Shown here one piece after another: positions 8,664-26,565 of a stretch of DNA of 64,000 bases. Position 1 is the stretch's first letter. Each line of letters opens with the position of its first letter. The position numbers and the translations under genes are program-made. A model generated the notes under the pieces. That model saw only the letters and a program-made list of their open reading frames with translations, did no database searches and was not told the origin of the DNA. Origin of the DNA: Helicobacter felis ATCC 49179 (lineage in GTDB: Bacteria > Campylobacterota > Campylobacteria > Campylobacterales > Helicobacteraceae); assembly GCF_000200595.1 (NCBI RefSeq), contig NC_014810.2:496001-560000 (forward strand). Direction: 5' to 3'.

Positions 8664-8843
8664 ATGAAAAAGTGGCTATCCTATTATAAACTGACAAAAG
8701 AAGAGCTATTAAAGGTAATCTTTCCACTCAAGGAACAGATTCGCAATGCAATCATTTCTGTTCTTGTAGTGGTGAGCATTATCACGCTATTTTTAGCTTT
8801 AATCGATCTTGTTTTGTCTTTCTTTGTCGCTAGCATTCTTTAA
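8664..8843 (+). CDS. secE: Preprotein translocase subunit SecE
   Basis: A 59-residue single-span SecE of the short type. The amphipathic segment KLTKEELLKVIFPLKEQIRN is followed by one membrane helix (about residues 30-55) ending in FFVASIL. It clamps SecY in the Sec channel. The position between tRNA-Trp and nusG is the conserved one. The start ATG follows GGTAGA, a weak ribosome site. AAAGGAGG for nusG follows the stop directly. Confidence 0.93.
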   Translation: MKKWLSYYKLTKEELLKVIFPLKEQIRNAIISVLVVVSIITLFLALIDLVLSFFVASIL

Positions 8844-8856
8844 AAGGAGGTTTTGA

Positions 8857-9390
8857 ATGGGTATGGAATGGTATGCGATTCAAACCTACTCAGGTAGCGA
8901 GCAGGCGGTTAAAAAAGCCATTGAGAACATGGTGCATGAAAACAATATCAAAGATCGCGTACAAGAGGTGATTGTACCTACTGAGGATGTGATCGAGCTT
9001 TCCAAAAAAAGTAAAAATAAAGTTACAGAACGCAGTCTCTACCCCGGGTATGTGTTTATCAAGGTAGATTTAGACACGGTGCTATGGCATAAGATTCAAT
9101 CTCTCCCAAGGGTGAGTCGCTTTATTGGGGAGAGCAAAAAACCCACGCCCTTAAGCGATGCAGACATTGGCAATATCCTAGAAAAAATTACTAATCGCGC
9201 TGCCCCTAAACCTAAGATCTACTATGAAAAGGGCGAAGTGGTGCGCATCATCGAAGGTCCCTTTGCCAATTTCACCGCTACTGTGGAAGAATACGATGTA
9301 GAACACCGCAAGTTGAAACTGAATGTGTCTATTTTTGGGCGCAACACCTTGATTGAGATTCTTTATTCTCAAGTTGAAAAAATCATTTAA
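8857..9390 (+). CDS. nusG: Transcription termination/antitermination protein NusG
   Basis: 177-residue NusG: the NGN domain opens with WYAIQTYSGSEQAVKKAIE and has LYPGYVFIKVDLD, and the C-terminal KOW domain carries GEVVRIIEGPFANFTATVEE. It binds RNA polymerase and couples it to Rho or the ribosome. AGGAGG is six to eight bases before the ATG. rplK follows after nine bases. Length and both domains are normal. Confidence 0.97.
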   Translation: MGMEWYAIQTYSGSEQAVKKAIENMVHENNIKDRVQEVIVPTEDVIELSKKSKNKVTERSLYPGYVFIKVDLDTVLWHKIQSLPRVSRFIGESKKPTPLSDADIGNILEKITNRAAPKPKIYYEKGEVVRIIEGPFANFTATVEEYDVEHRKLKLNVSIFGRNTLIEILYSQVEKII

Positions 9391-9399
9391 GGAGAGTGC

Positions 9400-9825
9400 A
9401 TGGCAAAAAAGGTTGTCGGCGAGATTAAATTACAAATTCCTGCAGGAAAAGCAAATCCTTCTCCACCCGTAGGGCCTGCTCTAGGGCAGAGGGGTGTAAA
9501 TATTATGGAATTTTGTAAAGCGTTTAACGAGAAGACTAAGGACATGGGGAATTTCAATATTCCCGTGATCATCACGGTTTATCAGGACAAAAGCTTTACT
9601 TTTATCACCAAAAAGCCTCCTATGACTGACCTTATCAAAAAAGCAAGTGGAGTGGAGAAGGGTGCGGACAATCCCCTAAAAAACAAAGTGGGTAAGTTGA
9701 GCATGCAACAAGTCGAAGAGATTGCCAAAAATAAGCTAGAGGATCTCAACACCACAGATTTAGAAGCGGCAAAACGCATTGTGATGGGCAGTGCTAAGAG
9801 CATGGGCATTGAAGTAGAAGGATAG
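9400..9825 (+). CDS. rplK: 50S ribosomal protein L11
   Basis: 141 residues. The N-terminal domain has [20 protein letters not shown] and the C-terminal 23S-binding domain ends in [19 protein letters not shown]. It forms the GTPase-associated centre with L10 and L12. It is separated from rplA by two bases. Confidence 0.98.
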   Translation: MAKKVVGEIKLQIPAGKANPSPPVGPALGQRGVNIMEFCKAFNEKTKDMGNFNIPVIITVYQDKSFTFITKKPPMTDLIKKASGVEKGADNPLKNKVGKLSMQQVEEIAKNKLEDLNTTDLEAAKRIVMGSAKSMGIEVEG

Positions 9826-9827
9826 AG

Positions 9828-10529
9828 ATGGCAAAGGTAGCAAAGCGTTTAGAGAAATTAGCTAGTAAATTTGAGAAAGAGAAAGTTTATAGCCTAGATG
9901 AGGGCGTTGGCGTGGTCAAATCCTTAGCCTCTGCAAAGTTTGATGAAACCATCGAAATGGCTTTGCGCTTGGGAGTAGATCCAAGACACGCCGATCAAAT
10001 GGTGCGCGGAGCAGTGGTTTTACCCCATGGCACAGGTAAAAAAGTGCGTGTCGCGGTTTTTGCTAAGGATATTAAGTTAGATGAGGCTAGAGAGGCGGGG
10101 GCTGATGTGGTCGGGGGTGAGGACTTGGCCGAAGAAATCAAAAATGGGAATACCAATTTTGACATGGTGATTGCTACCCCAGACATGATGGCAGTTGTGG
10201 GAAAAGTAGGGCGTATTTTAGGACCTAAAGGCTTGATGCCCAACCCCAAAACCGGCACGGTTACGATGGATATTAAAAAAGCCGTGAGCAATGCCAAAAG
10301 CGGGCAGGTGAATTTCCGTGTGGATAAAAAGGGGAATTTGCATGCTCCTGTGGGCAAGGTGAGTTTTGGAATCGAGCAAATTAAAGAAAATATGCTCGAA
10401 TTGGTGCGCGCGGTCAATAAACTCAAACCCAGCACCTCTAAGGGGAAATACATCCGCAATAGTGTGGTGTCTTTGACCATGTCTCCGGGCGTGCGGCTCA
10501 ATGCCCAAGAGTTAATGGATATTAAGTAG
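9828..10529 (+). CDS. rplA: 50S ribosomal protein L1
   Basis: 233 residues of the L1 stalk protein. The family signature is visible as [20 protein letters not shown] and [11 protein letters not shown] near residue 125-145. In many bacteria L1 represses its own operon by binding the mRNA leader; no such site was identified here. An 85-base gap then separates it from rplJ. Confidence 0.98.
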   Translation: MAKVAKRLEKLASKFEKEKVYSLDEGVGVVKSLASAKFDETIEMALRLGVDPRHADQMVRGAVVLPHGTGKKVRVAVFAKDIKLDEAREAGADVVGGEDLAEEIKNGNTNFDMVIATPDMMAVVGKVGRILGPKGLMPNPKTGTVTMDIKKAVSNAKSGQVNFRVDKKGNLHAPVGKVSFGIEQIKENMLELVRAVNKLKPSTSKGKYIRNSVVSLTMSPGVRLNAQELMDIK

Positions 10530-10548
10530 TTGATCTTAGACTGAAGAA

Positions 10549-10588
10549 ACAAGGACTAAGGTTTAATCGCCCTTTTGGGGTGCCTTGT
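10549..10588 (+). promoter_or_regulatory. Possible L10 autoregulatory leader hairpin
   Basis: ACAAGG at 10549-10554 can pair with CCTTGT at 10583-10588 across an interior containing CGCCCTTTTGGGG. It lies in the rplA-rplJ gap, where many bacteria hold the L10(L12)4-binding leader. Assignment rests on position and one stem only. Confidence 0.35.
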
Positions 10589-10614
10589 GGAAGTCAAGTC
10601 GGAAAGGAGGAACC

Positions 10615-11097
10615 ATGAATAAGGAACAAAAACAAGAGTTAGTCGCTACGCTGAAGAGTGCTTTCGCAGACATGGAGGCGTTAGCCGTGTGCGATTACAA
10701 GGGTTTGAGCGTGAAACACTTGGAGCAATTACGCCGTGCCGCACGCGCGCAGGGCGTTAGTGTGCAGGTGATCAAAAACACTCTAGCCAGCCTTGCGCTC
10801 AAGGAAGCACAATTAGAGTCTTTGGAGCTCAAAGAAACTAATTTATTTGTATGGGGCACAGATCAGATCGCCCTTTCTAAATTAGTGATAGGTTTTGCTA
10901 AGGAACATAAGGACCATTTCCGCGTCAAATGTGGCTTGTATGAAAAACAAGCGGTTGATGGCACGCATATCGAAGCGGTCTCTAAGCTTCCCAGCAGAGA
11001 AGAACTCATCGGTATGTTGTTGTCAGTTTGGAGCGCGCCGGCGCGTTATTTTGTTACTGGCTTGGACAATCTACGAAAATCAAAAGAAGAAGCATAA
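10615..11097 (+). CDS. rplJ: 50S ribosomal protein L10
   Basis: 160 residues. It begins [17 protein letters not shown] and has [16 protein letters not shown] and the RNA-binding [13 protein letters not shown]. The ATG at 10615 is chosen because it has GGAAAGGAGG just upstream; a longer in-frame version from 10585 has no such site. It anchors L7/L12 dimers on the ribosome. rplL follows nine bases downstream. Confidence 0.97.
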   Translation: MNKEQKQELVATLKSAFADMEALAVCDYKGLSVKHLEQLRRAARAQGVSVQVIKNTLASLALKEAQLESLELKETNLFVWGTDQIALSKLVIGFAKEHKDHFRVKCGLYEKQAVDGTHIEAVSKLPSREELIGMLLSVWSAPARYFVTGLDNLRKSKEEA

Positions 11098-11106
11098 AGG
11101 ATTAGC

Positions 11107-11481
11107 ATGGCAATTAGCAAAGAAGAGCTATTAGATTATATCGGGGGTTTGAGTGTTTTAGAACTCTCTGAATTGGTGAAAGCGTTTGAGGAAAAATTTG
11201 GCGTGAGTGCTGCTCCAACAGTTGTAGCTGGAGCAGGCGGGGGCGTAGCAGCTGAGGCGGTGGAAGAAAAAACTGAATTTAGTGTCGTGCTCGCTGAAAC
11301 TGGGGCTGAGAAGATCAAGGTTATTAAGGTGGTGCGCGAAATCACCGGCTTAGGTCTTAAAGAAGCTAAAGAAGCCACAGAAAAAACTCCTCATGTGCTT
11401 AAAGAGGGTGTGAATAAAGAAGAAGCCGAGAGTATTAAGAAAAAACTTGAAGAAGTCGGAGCGAAGGCTGAAATCAAGTAA
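11107..11481 (+). CDS. rplL: 50S ribosomal protein L7/L12
   Basis: 124 residues. The N-terminal dimerisation helix ([20 protein letters not shown]) is followed by an Ala/Gly/Val hinge (about residues 38-58) and the C-terminal factor-binding domain with [20 protein letters not shown]. It recruits translational GTPases such as EF-Tu. Confidence 0.98.
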   Translation: MAISKEELLDYIGGLSVLELSELVKAFEEKFGVSAAPTVVAGAGGGVAAEAVEEKTEFSVVLAETGAEKIKVIKVVREITGLGLKEAKEATEKTPHVLKEGVNKEEAESIKKKLEEVGAKAEIK

Positions 11482-11543
11482 GTCGTTTTTGGAGGGGGAA
11501 TGAAGGGGATTTTCATGCGTATTTGCTAAAGCAGACATTTTAG

Positions 11544-20264
<8,721 letters not shown>

Positions 20265-20387
20265 GAAAAAAGAAGGGGGTTGAGGCTTTTTTAGCGCGCT
20301 AGGGCGCAGGCTACCTTAAAAGCGTTTTTACAGCGCGGTTTTAGTAGTATTAGGGGTTTTGATAACTCTTAAGAAGGGTGGCCTGCT

Positions 20388-21659
20388 ATGATTTTCAATT
20401 TGCTTCTTCTTTATAACCCTTTTTACAAAAAAGATGTGATCGAGTTGCACTTAGAGATCCTCAAAAAGGAAAAAAGGGTAGCTTTTGGCAAGATTCGTTC
20501 CAAGTCTAAAGACAAGGAACATAAATTCCTCCAAACCTTGCAAGATATTTATAAAAATGTGAACAGCACGAATTTTTTGCAACTTTTCTTAACAGATTGG
20601 GACAATCTTTTTGTGGCTAAGGTGGAGGCGGTACAAAGCCATTTAGATCAAGTCAGAGCTCCTGACTATTATCAAAAGGAAAAACACGATGTAGAGGCGT
20701 GGTTTATCGTAACGGATTTAAGAGAGTTAGAGCGCAATAATTTTATTGTGGTGCGTGATAAGCATTTGCCTAAGTTCACCACGCCCAATTATGGCGATCA
20801 CACTTTTAGACTTTATGGGAACGATTATGACTACCCCCTAATCATTAATATGAAAGAGCCTCATAATTATTTTGAGAGGCAGGAAAAATTTTATCCCAAT
20901 GTGTTTAAAACCCAGAATTTTAGAAACACCAAACAATCTTTGATCGATGTCAACTTAGGGGTATCCGCCTACAGCCTGCACTATGAAAGCTTGGATAACA
21001 TCGTTTATGCTGAATTGGAGTATCAGGCCAATAAACAAGACCCTCTTTATGATTTTAGCACCATGCTTGTCAAGTATTCCAAGGTGTTAGAACAAGAATC
21101 TTATCTTTTAATTAAAGATCTCATCGGATTTTTAAGCACGATCGAACCAGCGATTTTAAATGTAGATTGCTCACTAAAGCATAAAAAAGTAACGCTAGAA
21201 GACATATGGCAATGCAAGAATGTTTTTAAAAAGGACATTGATTTTAAAGCATGCCAAGATCTTTTAAGACACCGCAGTTTTTATGATTTGAAAGAAAAGT
21301 TACCCCCATTTAGTGCTTCCTTTGCCCTAGAACAACTGCCCAATGAGCTTGAGAAGTTTGCTAAGATTCGCAATGAAGGCGTGCACGCTCGAGCTATTAC
21401 ACTCCAAGAAGCCCAACTCACAAGAAGTCAAATTTTAGGCGTAGCAATCGATCAGAAGACAATAAAAATTCCTAATAGCTTGGTTAAAAACATGCTCCAA
21501 GTCCGCCATGAAATTAAGCCTCCATCTCCACCATCCTCTTCCACTCAAAAACCCTCTCTAGCACCCCAAAAACCTACACTCGCCTCTTCAAAGCCAGTGC
21601 CCGCTAAATTTAAATCTAAAAATCCTCAGACAATGCATATTGTCATACGCAATCGATAA
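20388..21659 (+). CDS. Protein of unknown function with HEPN-like R-N-x3-H motif
   Basis: I do not recognise a named family for this 423-residue protein. It has no signal peptide or clear membrane span. The N-terminal half (about 1-245) is a mixed alpha/beta region rich in aromatic and charged residues, with one hydrophobic stretch at the very start (MIFNLLLLYNPFY). Near the C-terminal end a helical segment reads ELEKFAKIRNEGVHARAI, with R328-N329-x3-H333. That is the R-x4-6-H signature of HEPN RNases. A proline- and serine-rich tail covers about 376-410. It sits alone in a 1.5-kb slot between rpoBC and nusA. Function as a ribonuclease, toxin or RNA-binding factor is inference only. Confidence 0.7.
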   Translation: MIFNLLLLYNPFYKKDVIELHLEILKKEKRVAFGKIRSKSKDKEHKFLQTLQDIYKNVNSTNFLQLFLTDWDNLFVAKVEAVQSHLDQVRAPDYYQKEKHDVEAWFIVTDLRELERNNFIVVRDKHLPKFTTPNYGDHTFRLYGNDYDYPLIINMKEPHNYFERQEKFYPNVFKTQNFRNTKQSLIDVNLGVSAYSLHYESLDNIVYAELEYQANKQDPLYDFSTMLVKYSKVLEQESYLLIKDLIGFLSTIEPAILNVDCSLKHKKVTLEDIWQCKNVFKKDIDFKACQDLLRHRSFYDLKEKLPPFSASFALEQLPNELEKFAKIRNEGVHARAITLQEAQLTRSQILGVAIDQKTIKIPNSLVKNMLQVRHEIKPPSPPSSSTQKPSLAPQKPTLASSKPVPAKFKSKNPQTMHIVIRNR

Positions 21660-21722
21660 GGTTTTGCTATACTAGGATTCTCTTTTTTTATATAAAAACA
21701 CCCCGATACTTTAAGGATGTAG

Positions 21723-22853
21723 ATGGAAAAAATCTTAGACATTGTAGAGTTGATTGCCTATGAAAAGGGCTTGAGTTTAGAAATGGTTAAAGAGGTGGTG
21801 AAAAATAGCATTCTCAAAGTCGCCAAAAACACCATTGACCCGCAAGCAAATTTTATGATTGATGATAGCAATAAGGATTTTACTCTCTTGCATGTGGTGG
21901 AAGTGTGTGCTGATGACGATCCTAGGCTTGTCGCAGACCCCACTAATACACTTGCCTTGACAGAAGTCCTCAAAGACGACCCTTCTTTAAAACCTAATGA
22001 TTTACTACATTATGAAATTAGCTTAAAGGACATGAAACGCGGAGCGGTCAACGCCCTTTTTAAGGACTTGGAGTTTAACATCCAAAGAAGCCTAGAAGAT
22101 CAATACTTCCAAAAATACAAAGGCATGCTCAATACCATTGTGAGGGGAGTTGTTTTAGATATAGACAAAAATCAAAACACCTTTGTAGAGATTGAAGGCG
22201 TGCAGGCAGTGTTGGCTTTGCGTAATCGCATTAAGGGGGAGAGTTTTAAGGTGGGGGACACTCTGCGCGCTATTCTTAAAAGCGTGCACTTCAGCAAACA
22301 GGGTCTAGTTTTGGAACTCTCAAGAACTACGCCAAAATTCTTAGAAGCCCTTTTACATTTGGAAGTGCCTGAAATTGCAGATAAAGAAATCGAGATCATG
22401 GGGATCGCGCGCATTCCCGGGGATCGCGCTAAGCTAGCTCTGCGCTCGCACAATGTCCACATCGATCCCATCGGAGCGACTGTGGGGGTCAAGGGAATAC
22501 GCATCAATGCGATCAGCAAAGAGCTGTGCAATGAGAGTATCGATTGCGTGCACTATAACGAAGTGCCTGAAATTTACATCGCCAACGCTCTATCACCAGC
22601 CAACATTGTTAAAATCGAATTGAGCCAAAAGACCCTAGAAGATAAGATTCAAAAAAATGCCCTAGTAACTTTGCAGGCCGATCAAAAGAGTAAAGCCATT
22701 GGCAAGAGTGGAGTCAATGTGCGTTTGGCATGCATGCTTACTGGTTATGAGATCGATTTTAATGTGTTGGCTGAGGAAGAGAGCCCTAAAAAGAGCGGTC
22801 TGAGCATGCTAGAATCCTTGTTTAAAACCCCCCCAACTCCCCCCCAATCTTAA
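21723..22853 (+). CDS. nusA: Transcription termination/antitermination protein NusA
   Basis: 376 residues. The N-terminal polymerase-binding domain (MEKILDIVELIAYEKGLSLEM) is followed by S1 (MLNTIVRGVVLDIDKNQNT, VQAVLALRNRI) and two KH domains with RIPGDRAKLAL, DPIGATVGVKGIRI and later KAIGKSGVNVRLA. The acidic C-terminal repeats of E. coli NusA are missing, as is usual in this group. The last codons lie in two C7 tracts (22828-22834 and 22839-22845) encoding PPTPPQS. It ends overlapping the convergent dcuA stop by four bases. Confidence 0.95.
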   Translation: MEKILDIVELIAYEKGLSLEMVKEVVKNSILKVAKNTIDPQANFMIDDSNKDFTLLHVVEVCADDDPRLVADPTNTLALTEVLKDDPSLKPNDLLHYEISLKDMKRGAVNALFKDLEFNIQRSLEDQYFQKYKGMLNTIVRGVVLDIDKNQNTFVEIEGVQAVLALRNRIKGESFKVGDTLRAILKSVHFSKQGLVLELSRTTPKFLEALLHLEVPEIADKEIEIMGIARIPGDRAKLALRSHNVHIDPIGATVGVKGIRINAISKELCNESIDCVHYNEVPEIYIANALSPANIVKIELSQKTLEDKIQKNALVTLQADQKSKAIGKSGVNVRLACMLTGYEIDFNVLAEEESPKKSGLSMLESLFKTPPTPPQS

Positions 22854-24154
22854 AGCAATAAAGGGGCTAGTAAAAAGCCCAAGGCTACAGAAAAGCCGAT
22901 CGCGAGTACTCCGGGCACAAAAAAGGAGTGGTTAAAAATATATTTGCCAATGCGCGTGCTGCCCGTGTCATCCATCTGCACAGCCCCTAGCAAAGTGGGG
23001 TAAGTGGGCAGGACAAAGAGGGCTGAAACAGCTGCAAAGGAAGCCACCACAATATAAACATGTTCGCTATGTTCTGGGGTAATGCCCAAAGCCAAAATTA
23101 CGCTAGGAATTAGGGCTTTTGTCGTGGCTGCCTGAGAATAAAGAAGCATACTCGTAAAAAACAAGCCTATAGCGAGCAAAAAGGGATAGTGCACCAATAA
23201 AGAGGAAGCAAGAGCTTTAATAGGCTCAATATAGCCCTTTACAAAGGTATCTCCTAGCCACGCCACACCTAGCACACACACGCACGCGCTCAAACCCGCT
23301 TTAAAAGTGCTGGTGTTGACCAGTTCGTTACATTTGAGTTTGCAAACCATCACAATCAAGGCTGCAATGGTGAGCATGAAGCTGATGATGGCATCATTGC
23401 GCGGGAGAATAACCGGCTTAATCCAAGCGATGTTTTTAGAAATAGCAGTCGCATAGAACACCACAGCAACAATACCCAGTATAAAGATCAACACCGAGAG
23501 TTTAGCCCCCTTGGGGAGCTCTTGGTGGGAGTGTGGGGTGGAGGTTGTTGAGATAGCTCTATTTTCTAGCGCGTTAGGAAAAAAGGTGCTCACGACAAAG
23601 GCAGTGAGCATACAGCCAACAAGTGTAGTAGGGATACAGATGGCTAGCAAAATAGGGTAAGACACTCCAAAGGGCTCTAAAAAGCCGCTCATGGCGATCA
23701 CGGCAGCTGAGACAGGGCTGGCAGTGATGGCTATTTGCGAAGAAACTACGGCTAGAGAAAGGGGGCGAGAGGGGCGAATATTTTGCCCCTTAGCCACTTC
23801 TACAATGACGGGCAACATAGAAAAAGAAGTGTGTCCCGTGCCCGCTAGCAAAGTTAGGATATAAGTAACTAGCGGGGCTAGGTAATTAATGTGTTTAGGG
23901 TTACGCCGCAAAATTTTCTCAGCCACGCTCACCAAGTAATCTAACCCTCCGGCTAGTTGCATGCTAGAGATCGCCCCAATAACTGCCATGATAATAAGGA
24001 TTACATCCCAAGGGATATTACCCGGACGCATTCCTAGAAACAAGCTTAAGACCACCACGCCTAATCCCCCGGCAAAACCAATACCCATTCCCCCTAAACG
24101 CACGCCCAAATAAATCGCTCCTAAGAGCACAGCAATTTGCAATGTGAGTAACAT
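22850..24154 (-). CDS. dcuA: Anaerobic C4-dicarboxylate transporter DcuA
   Basis: Inner-membrane exchanger of fumarate, succinate, malate and aspartate. The 434 residues contain about ten to twelve membrane spans. Typical Dcu segments are GVRLGGMGIGFAGGLGVVVL near the N-terminus, LAGTGHTSFSMLPVIVEVA, and the C-terminal LPTYPTLLGAVQMDDTGSTR. GAAAGGAGAG before the ATG is a good ribosome site. It probably supplies fumarate for respiration. It overlaps nusA at the 3' ends and stands 12 bases downstream of comB4, so it may be read from that promoter. Confidence 0.94.
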   Translation of the reverse strand: MLLTLQIAVLLGAIYLGVRLGGMGIGFAGGLGVVVLSLFLGMRPGNIPWDVILIIMAVIGAISSMQLAGGLDYLVSVAEKILRRNPKHINYLAPLVTYILTLLAGTGHTSFSMLPVIVEVAKGQNIRPSRPLSLAVVSSQIAITASPVSAAVIAMSGFLEPFGVSYPILLAICIPTTLVGCMLTAFVVSTFFPNALENRAISTTSTPHSHQELPKGAKLSVLIFILGIVAVVFYATAISKNIAWIKPVILPRNDAIISFMLTIAALIVMVCKLKCNELVNTSTFKAGLSACVCVLGVAWLGDTFVKGYIEPIKALASSLLVHYPFLLAIGLFFTSMLLYSQAATTKALIPSVILALGITPEHSEHVYIVVASFAAVSALFVLPTYPTLLGAVQMDDTGSTRIGKYIFNHSFFVPGVLAIGFSVALGFLLAPLLL

Positions 24155-24166
24155 CGCTCTCCTTTC

Positions 24167-26509
24167 TTAAGTTTGTTTGAGCAAATGGGTGCGCCAAGTT
24201 TGAGGGTGGGCGCGCATAAGCTCTTCTAAATATCTGGCATGAGTGGCATTAGAATTAAAGATTTGTAAATAAGGTCCTAAGGCTTCAAGATTGACATCTA
24301 CAATATTAGAACTCCCATCATTCATGTTTTTGATCAAAACTTGGCGCGCGTGTAGGGGGGTGGTTTCTAAAAAATGCCTCTCCATTTGGCTGAGAGCAAC
24401 ACCTAGCTCAGAGCTCAAGTCTTGGGCATGTTTTTGAGGGTAAATGATCAAAGTGCCCATGTTTTTTAGAAAACTCTTGGCATCTTGCATTTGTGCGAGC
24501 TGATGGATGTCTTGGAGAGCGAGCACCACAACCCCATTTGCCTTACGCGCTTGTGTGATGAGGGTATTGATGTGGGCATTGAGGCTTGGATTTTGAGCGT
24601 AACTTCTAAACTCATCCACGAACAATAAAAACCCCCGATTGGCATGCAAGGACAGATGAAAAAGTTTATAAAAGATGTAATAGGCTAAAAGTCCTAAATC
24701 CTTAGGGTTGAGGGTGATAGCGTCCATGTTGATCGTGGTTAGAGGGTTGTTAAGCTCTAGGCTATCCTCTAGGGCACTAAAAAGGGGGTGGTTACAATAG
24801 GACTCTAAAGCTAGAGCGAGTTTAGAGTTATGAATCAGAGTTTCTTTAAAATCTTGAAGGCTAAAGGTTTTGGGGGGTAGAGTAGAATAGAGGCTATGCA
24901 AAGCCTTATGAATGGCGTTGTTTTCTGCGATGTCTTGGGGCGTTAGATTGAGCATGGCTTGATAAAAGGAGTGCAAAAAGTCGTGATTTTCTTGGGAATA
25001 TTCTAAAGAAAGCGGGTTGATTTTAAAATGCGCCCCGCTATTGTAATTCCCTCCAAGATACTGCGTGCAAGAGAAAAGACCATAGGCGCGATCGAGGGCT
25101 AGAATGTTGAGATGATCGTATTTGAGCGCGCTCATCATCAAAAACCCCATCAAAGTAGTTTTGCCCGCCCCAGTCGCTCCGATGATCATCGTGTGCCCAT
25201 TCACCTTAGCGATATTGTGTTTGGCTACGCCTAAATGGCGCACTTCTTGGTTATGAAAATTAAAGAGATAGGCAGAGTGATCCAAATTCTTAAACACACT
25301 TAAGGGCATATTCCCCCAAGAATTGCTTTTAAAACCCCGATTGAATCGCTCAAACACCACCAAACATGCCAAAGCCTGCGCGCTTTGATAACGCAATCTT
25401 GGATTAAGATGCATGCGCCCCGGGAAAAAAGAAAAATACGCCGGTTTCAAGCCCAAAGTTTCTACCACGCCGACTAAGTGTTCATTAGCTAACAAACTCA
25501 ACACCTCTTGGGCGTGTTGGTTTAAGGTTTCTAAATCCGGGCTTTTAAGATGGATATTGAGCGCGCATTGTTGCAAACAGAGGCGTTTAGCCTTGATGAG
25601 CTCATAGTAATTTTCTAACTCTGCACGCACCAGCTTTGTAAAGGTGAGGCGGATTTTCTCTTGGAGGAAGGCTAGGGCTTCTTGAGTGCTCAGAGGCTTG
25701 ATTGAAAAGATAATGTCTAACTCTTTTTGGTGATGGAGCAAGGTAGAGAGGGCTATAGAAGTGATGGTTTGACTCCCATATGCCTTAATCCCAATAATAC
25801 AATTATAAATGCGCGTGTTGTGCCTCTCTTGCACAAAGTAATTTTGATGAAAATGCACATTAGTGGCGATATAGCTATCCTCTAAAAAACCCTGCGAGGG
25901 CTTGAGAGGAAGACTAACCCCATTGATATAAGAAGCGTAAAACTCAAGGACCTCGCGACCACTTAAAAGAGTGGGTTTAAAGCTGGCAAGCGTGTGTCGG
26001 ATTTGTGCGATCGCTTGGTTTAAAAGGGAGAGTTTGTGCGCGTAGGGTTGATCCTCTGCAGTAGTGAGCTGGAGTTTTTTTGTCGCAAAAAAGCCTTGAA
26101 TGGGCTTGGTGATGGTTTCAAAGATTAAATAATAGCGTGTCTCATAGATCGCTTTGCTCTCAAAGCTTTGGATAATGGCTTGGGCGTGCGCATTTTGCAC
26201 GCAAGGGTTTTGTTCCAAAAGAACACGGCGGCGTTTGGTGTAAATGCGCAAAATCACCCCATCAAGCTGGCTTAAGGCATGGTGCTTGCTCTCAAAATAG
26301 CCCTCTAAATCCTCCTTGCTCATAGCACTCAAACTCAAACCCTCAATTTCTACCATGCCCACTAATTGCTCTTGTTTGGTGAGGATAAAGTGCGCATCAT
26401 AAAGCCCCAAAATATTGTTTTCCTCAGTCATAGAATAGACTTTGGGGAAGGTGCCGGTTAAAAAATCCCAAGCTTTGGTGCGTAAAAAATTGCCTAACCT
26501 ATGCCACAT
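24167..26509 (-). CDS. comB4: VirB4-type ATPase of the ComB DNA-uptake system
   Basis: Cytoplasmic-membrane ATPase that powers type IV secretion-like DNA uptake across the outer membrane. At 780 residues it has VirB4 length. Walker A IIGATGAGKTT lies near residue 440 and Walker B FLLFVDEF near residue 630. ALQDIHQLAQM and the C-terminal helix follow. The ATG at 26509 has no Shine-Dalgarno; TATAAT lies only 11 bases upstream, giving a very short leader. It is divergent from comB8. The comB2 and comB3 genes that precede comB4 in H. pylori are not here. Confidence 0.9.
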   Translation of the reverse strand: MWHRLGNFLRTKAWDFLTGTFPKVYSMTEENNILGLYDAHFILTKQEQLVGMVEIEGLSLSAMSKEDLEGYFESKHHALSQLDGVILRIYTKRRRVLLEQNPCVQNAHAQAIIQSFESKAIYETRYYLIFETITKPIQGFFATKKLQLTTAEDQPYAHKLSLLNQAIAQIRHTLASFKPTLLSGREVLEFYASYINGVSLPLKPSQGFLEDSYIATNVHFHQNYFVQERHNTRIYNCIIGIKAYGSQTITSIALSTLLHHQKELDIIFSIKPLSTQEALAFLQEKIRLTFTKLVRAELENYYELIKAKRLCLQQCALNIHLKSPDLETLNQHAQEVLSLLANEHLVGVVETLGLKPAYFSFFPGRMHLNPRLRYQSAQALACLVVFERFNRGFKSNSWGNMPLSVFKNLDHSAYLFNFHNQEVRHLGVAKHNIAKVNGHTMIIGATGAGKTTLMGFLMMSALKYDHLNILALDRAYGLFSCTQYLGGNYNSGAHFKINPLSLEYSQENHDFLHSFYQAMLNLTPQDIAENNAIHKALHSLYSTLPPKTFSLQDFKETLIHNSKLALALESYCNHPLFSALEDSLELNNPLTTINMDAITLNPKDLGLLAYYIFYKLFHLSLHANRGFLLFVDEFRSYAQNPSLNAHINTLITQARKANGVVVLALQDIHQLAQMQDAKSFLKNMGTLIIYPQKHAQDLSSELGVALSQMERHFLETTPLHARQVLIKNMNDGSSNIVDVNLEALGPYLQIFNSNATHARYLEELMRAHPQTWRTHLLKQT

Positions 26510-26520
26510 TGCTAGGAAAA

Positions 26521-26526
26521 ATTATA
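26521..26526 (-). promoter_or_regulatory. -10 element of comB4
   Basis: Minus strand reads TATAAT. The expected transcript start is about five bases before the comB4 ATG, so the leader would be almost absent. Confidence 0.5.
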
Positions 26527-26553
26527 AGGATTCTGCATTAAGCCCGGGTTAAT

Positions 26554-26559
26554 TATAAT
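26554..26559 (+). promoter_or_regulatory. -10 element of comB8, implying a leaderless message
   Basis: TATAAT ends six bases before the comB8 ATG at 26566. Transcription would begin at or next to the A of the ATG, and no ribosome site precedes it. Confidence 0.5.
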
Positions 26560-26565
26560 TCCCTT

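Noticed and set aside
8284-8727. 147-residue open frame opposite rpmG, tRNA-Trp and secE
   Set aside because: It covers a tRNA and two recognised small genes on the plus strand.
22828-22845. Two C7 tracts at the end of nusA
   Set aside because: They only affect the last few residues of NusA, so a switch would have little effect; no separate finding is made.
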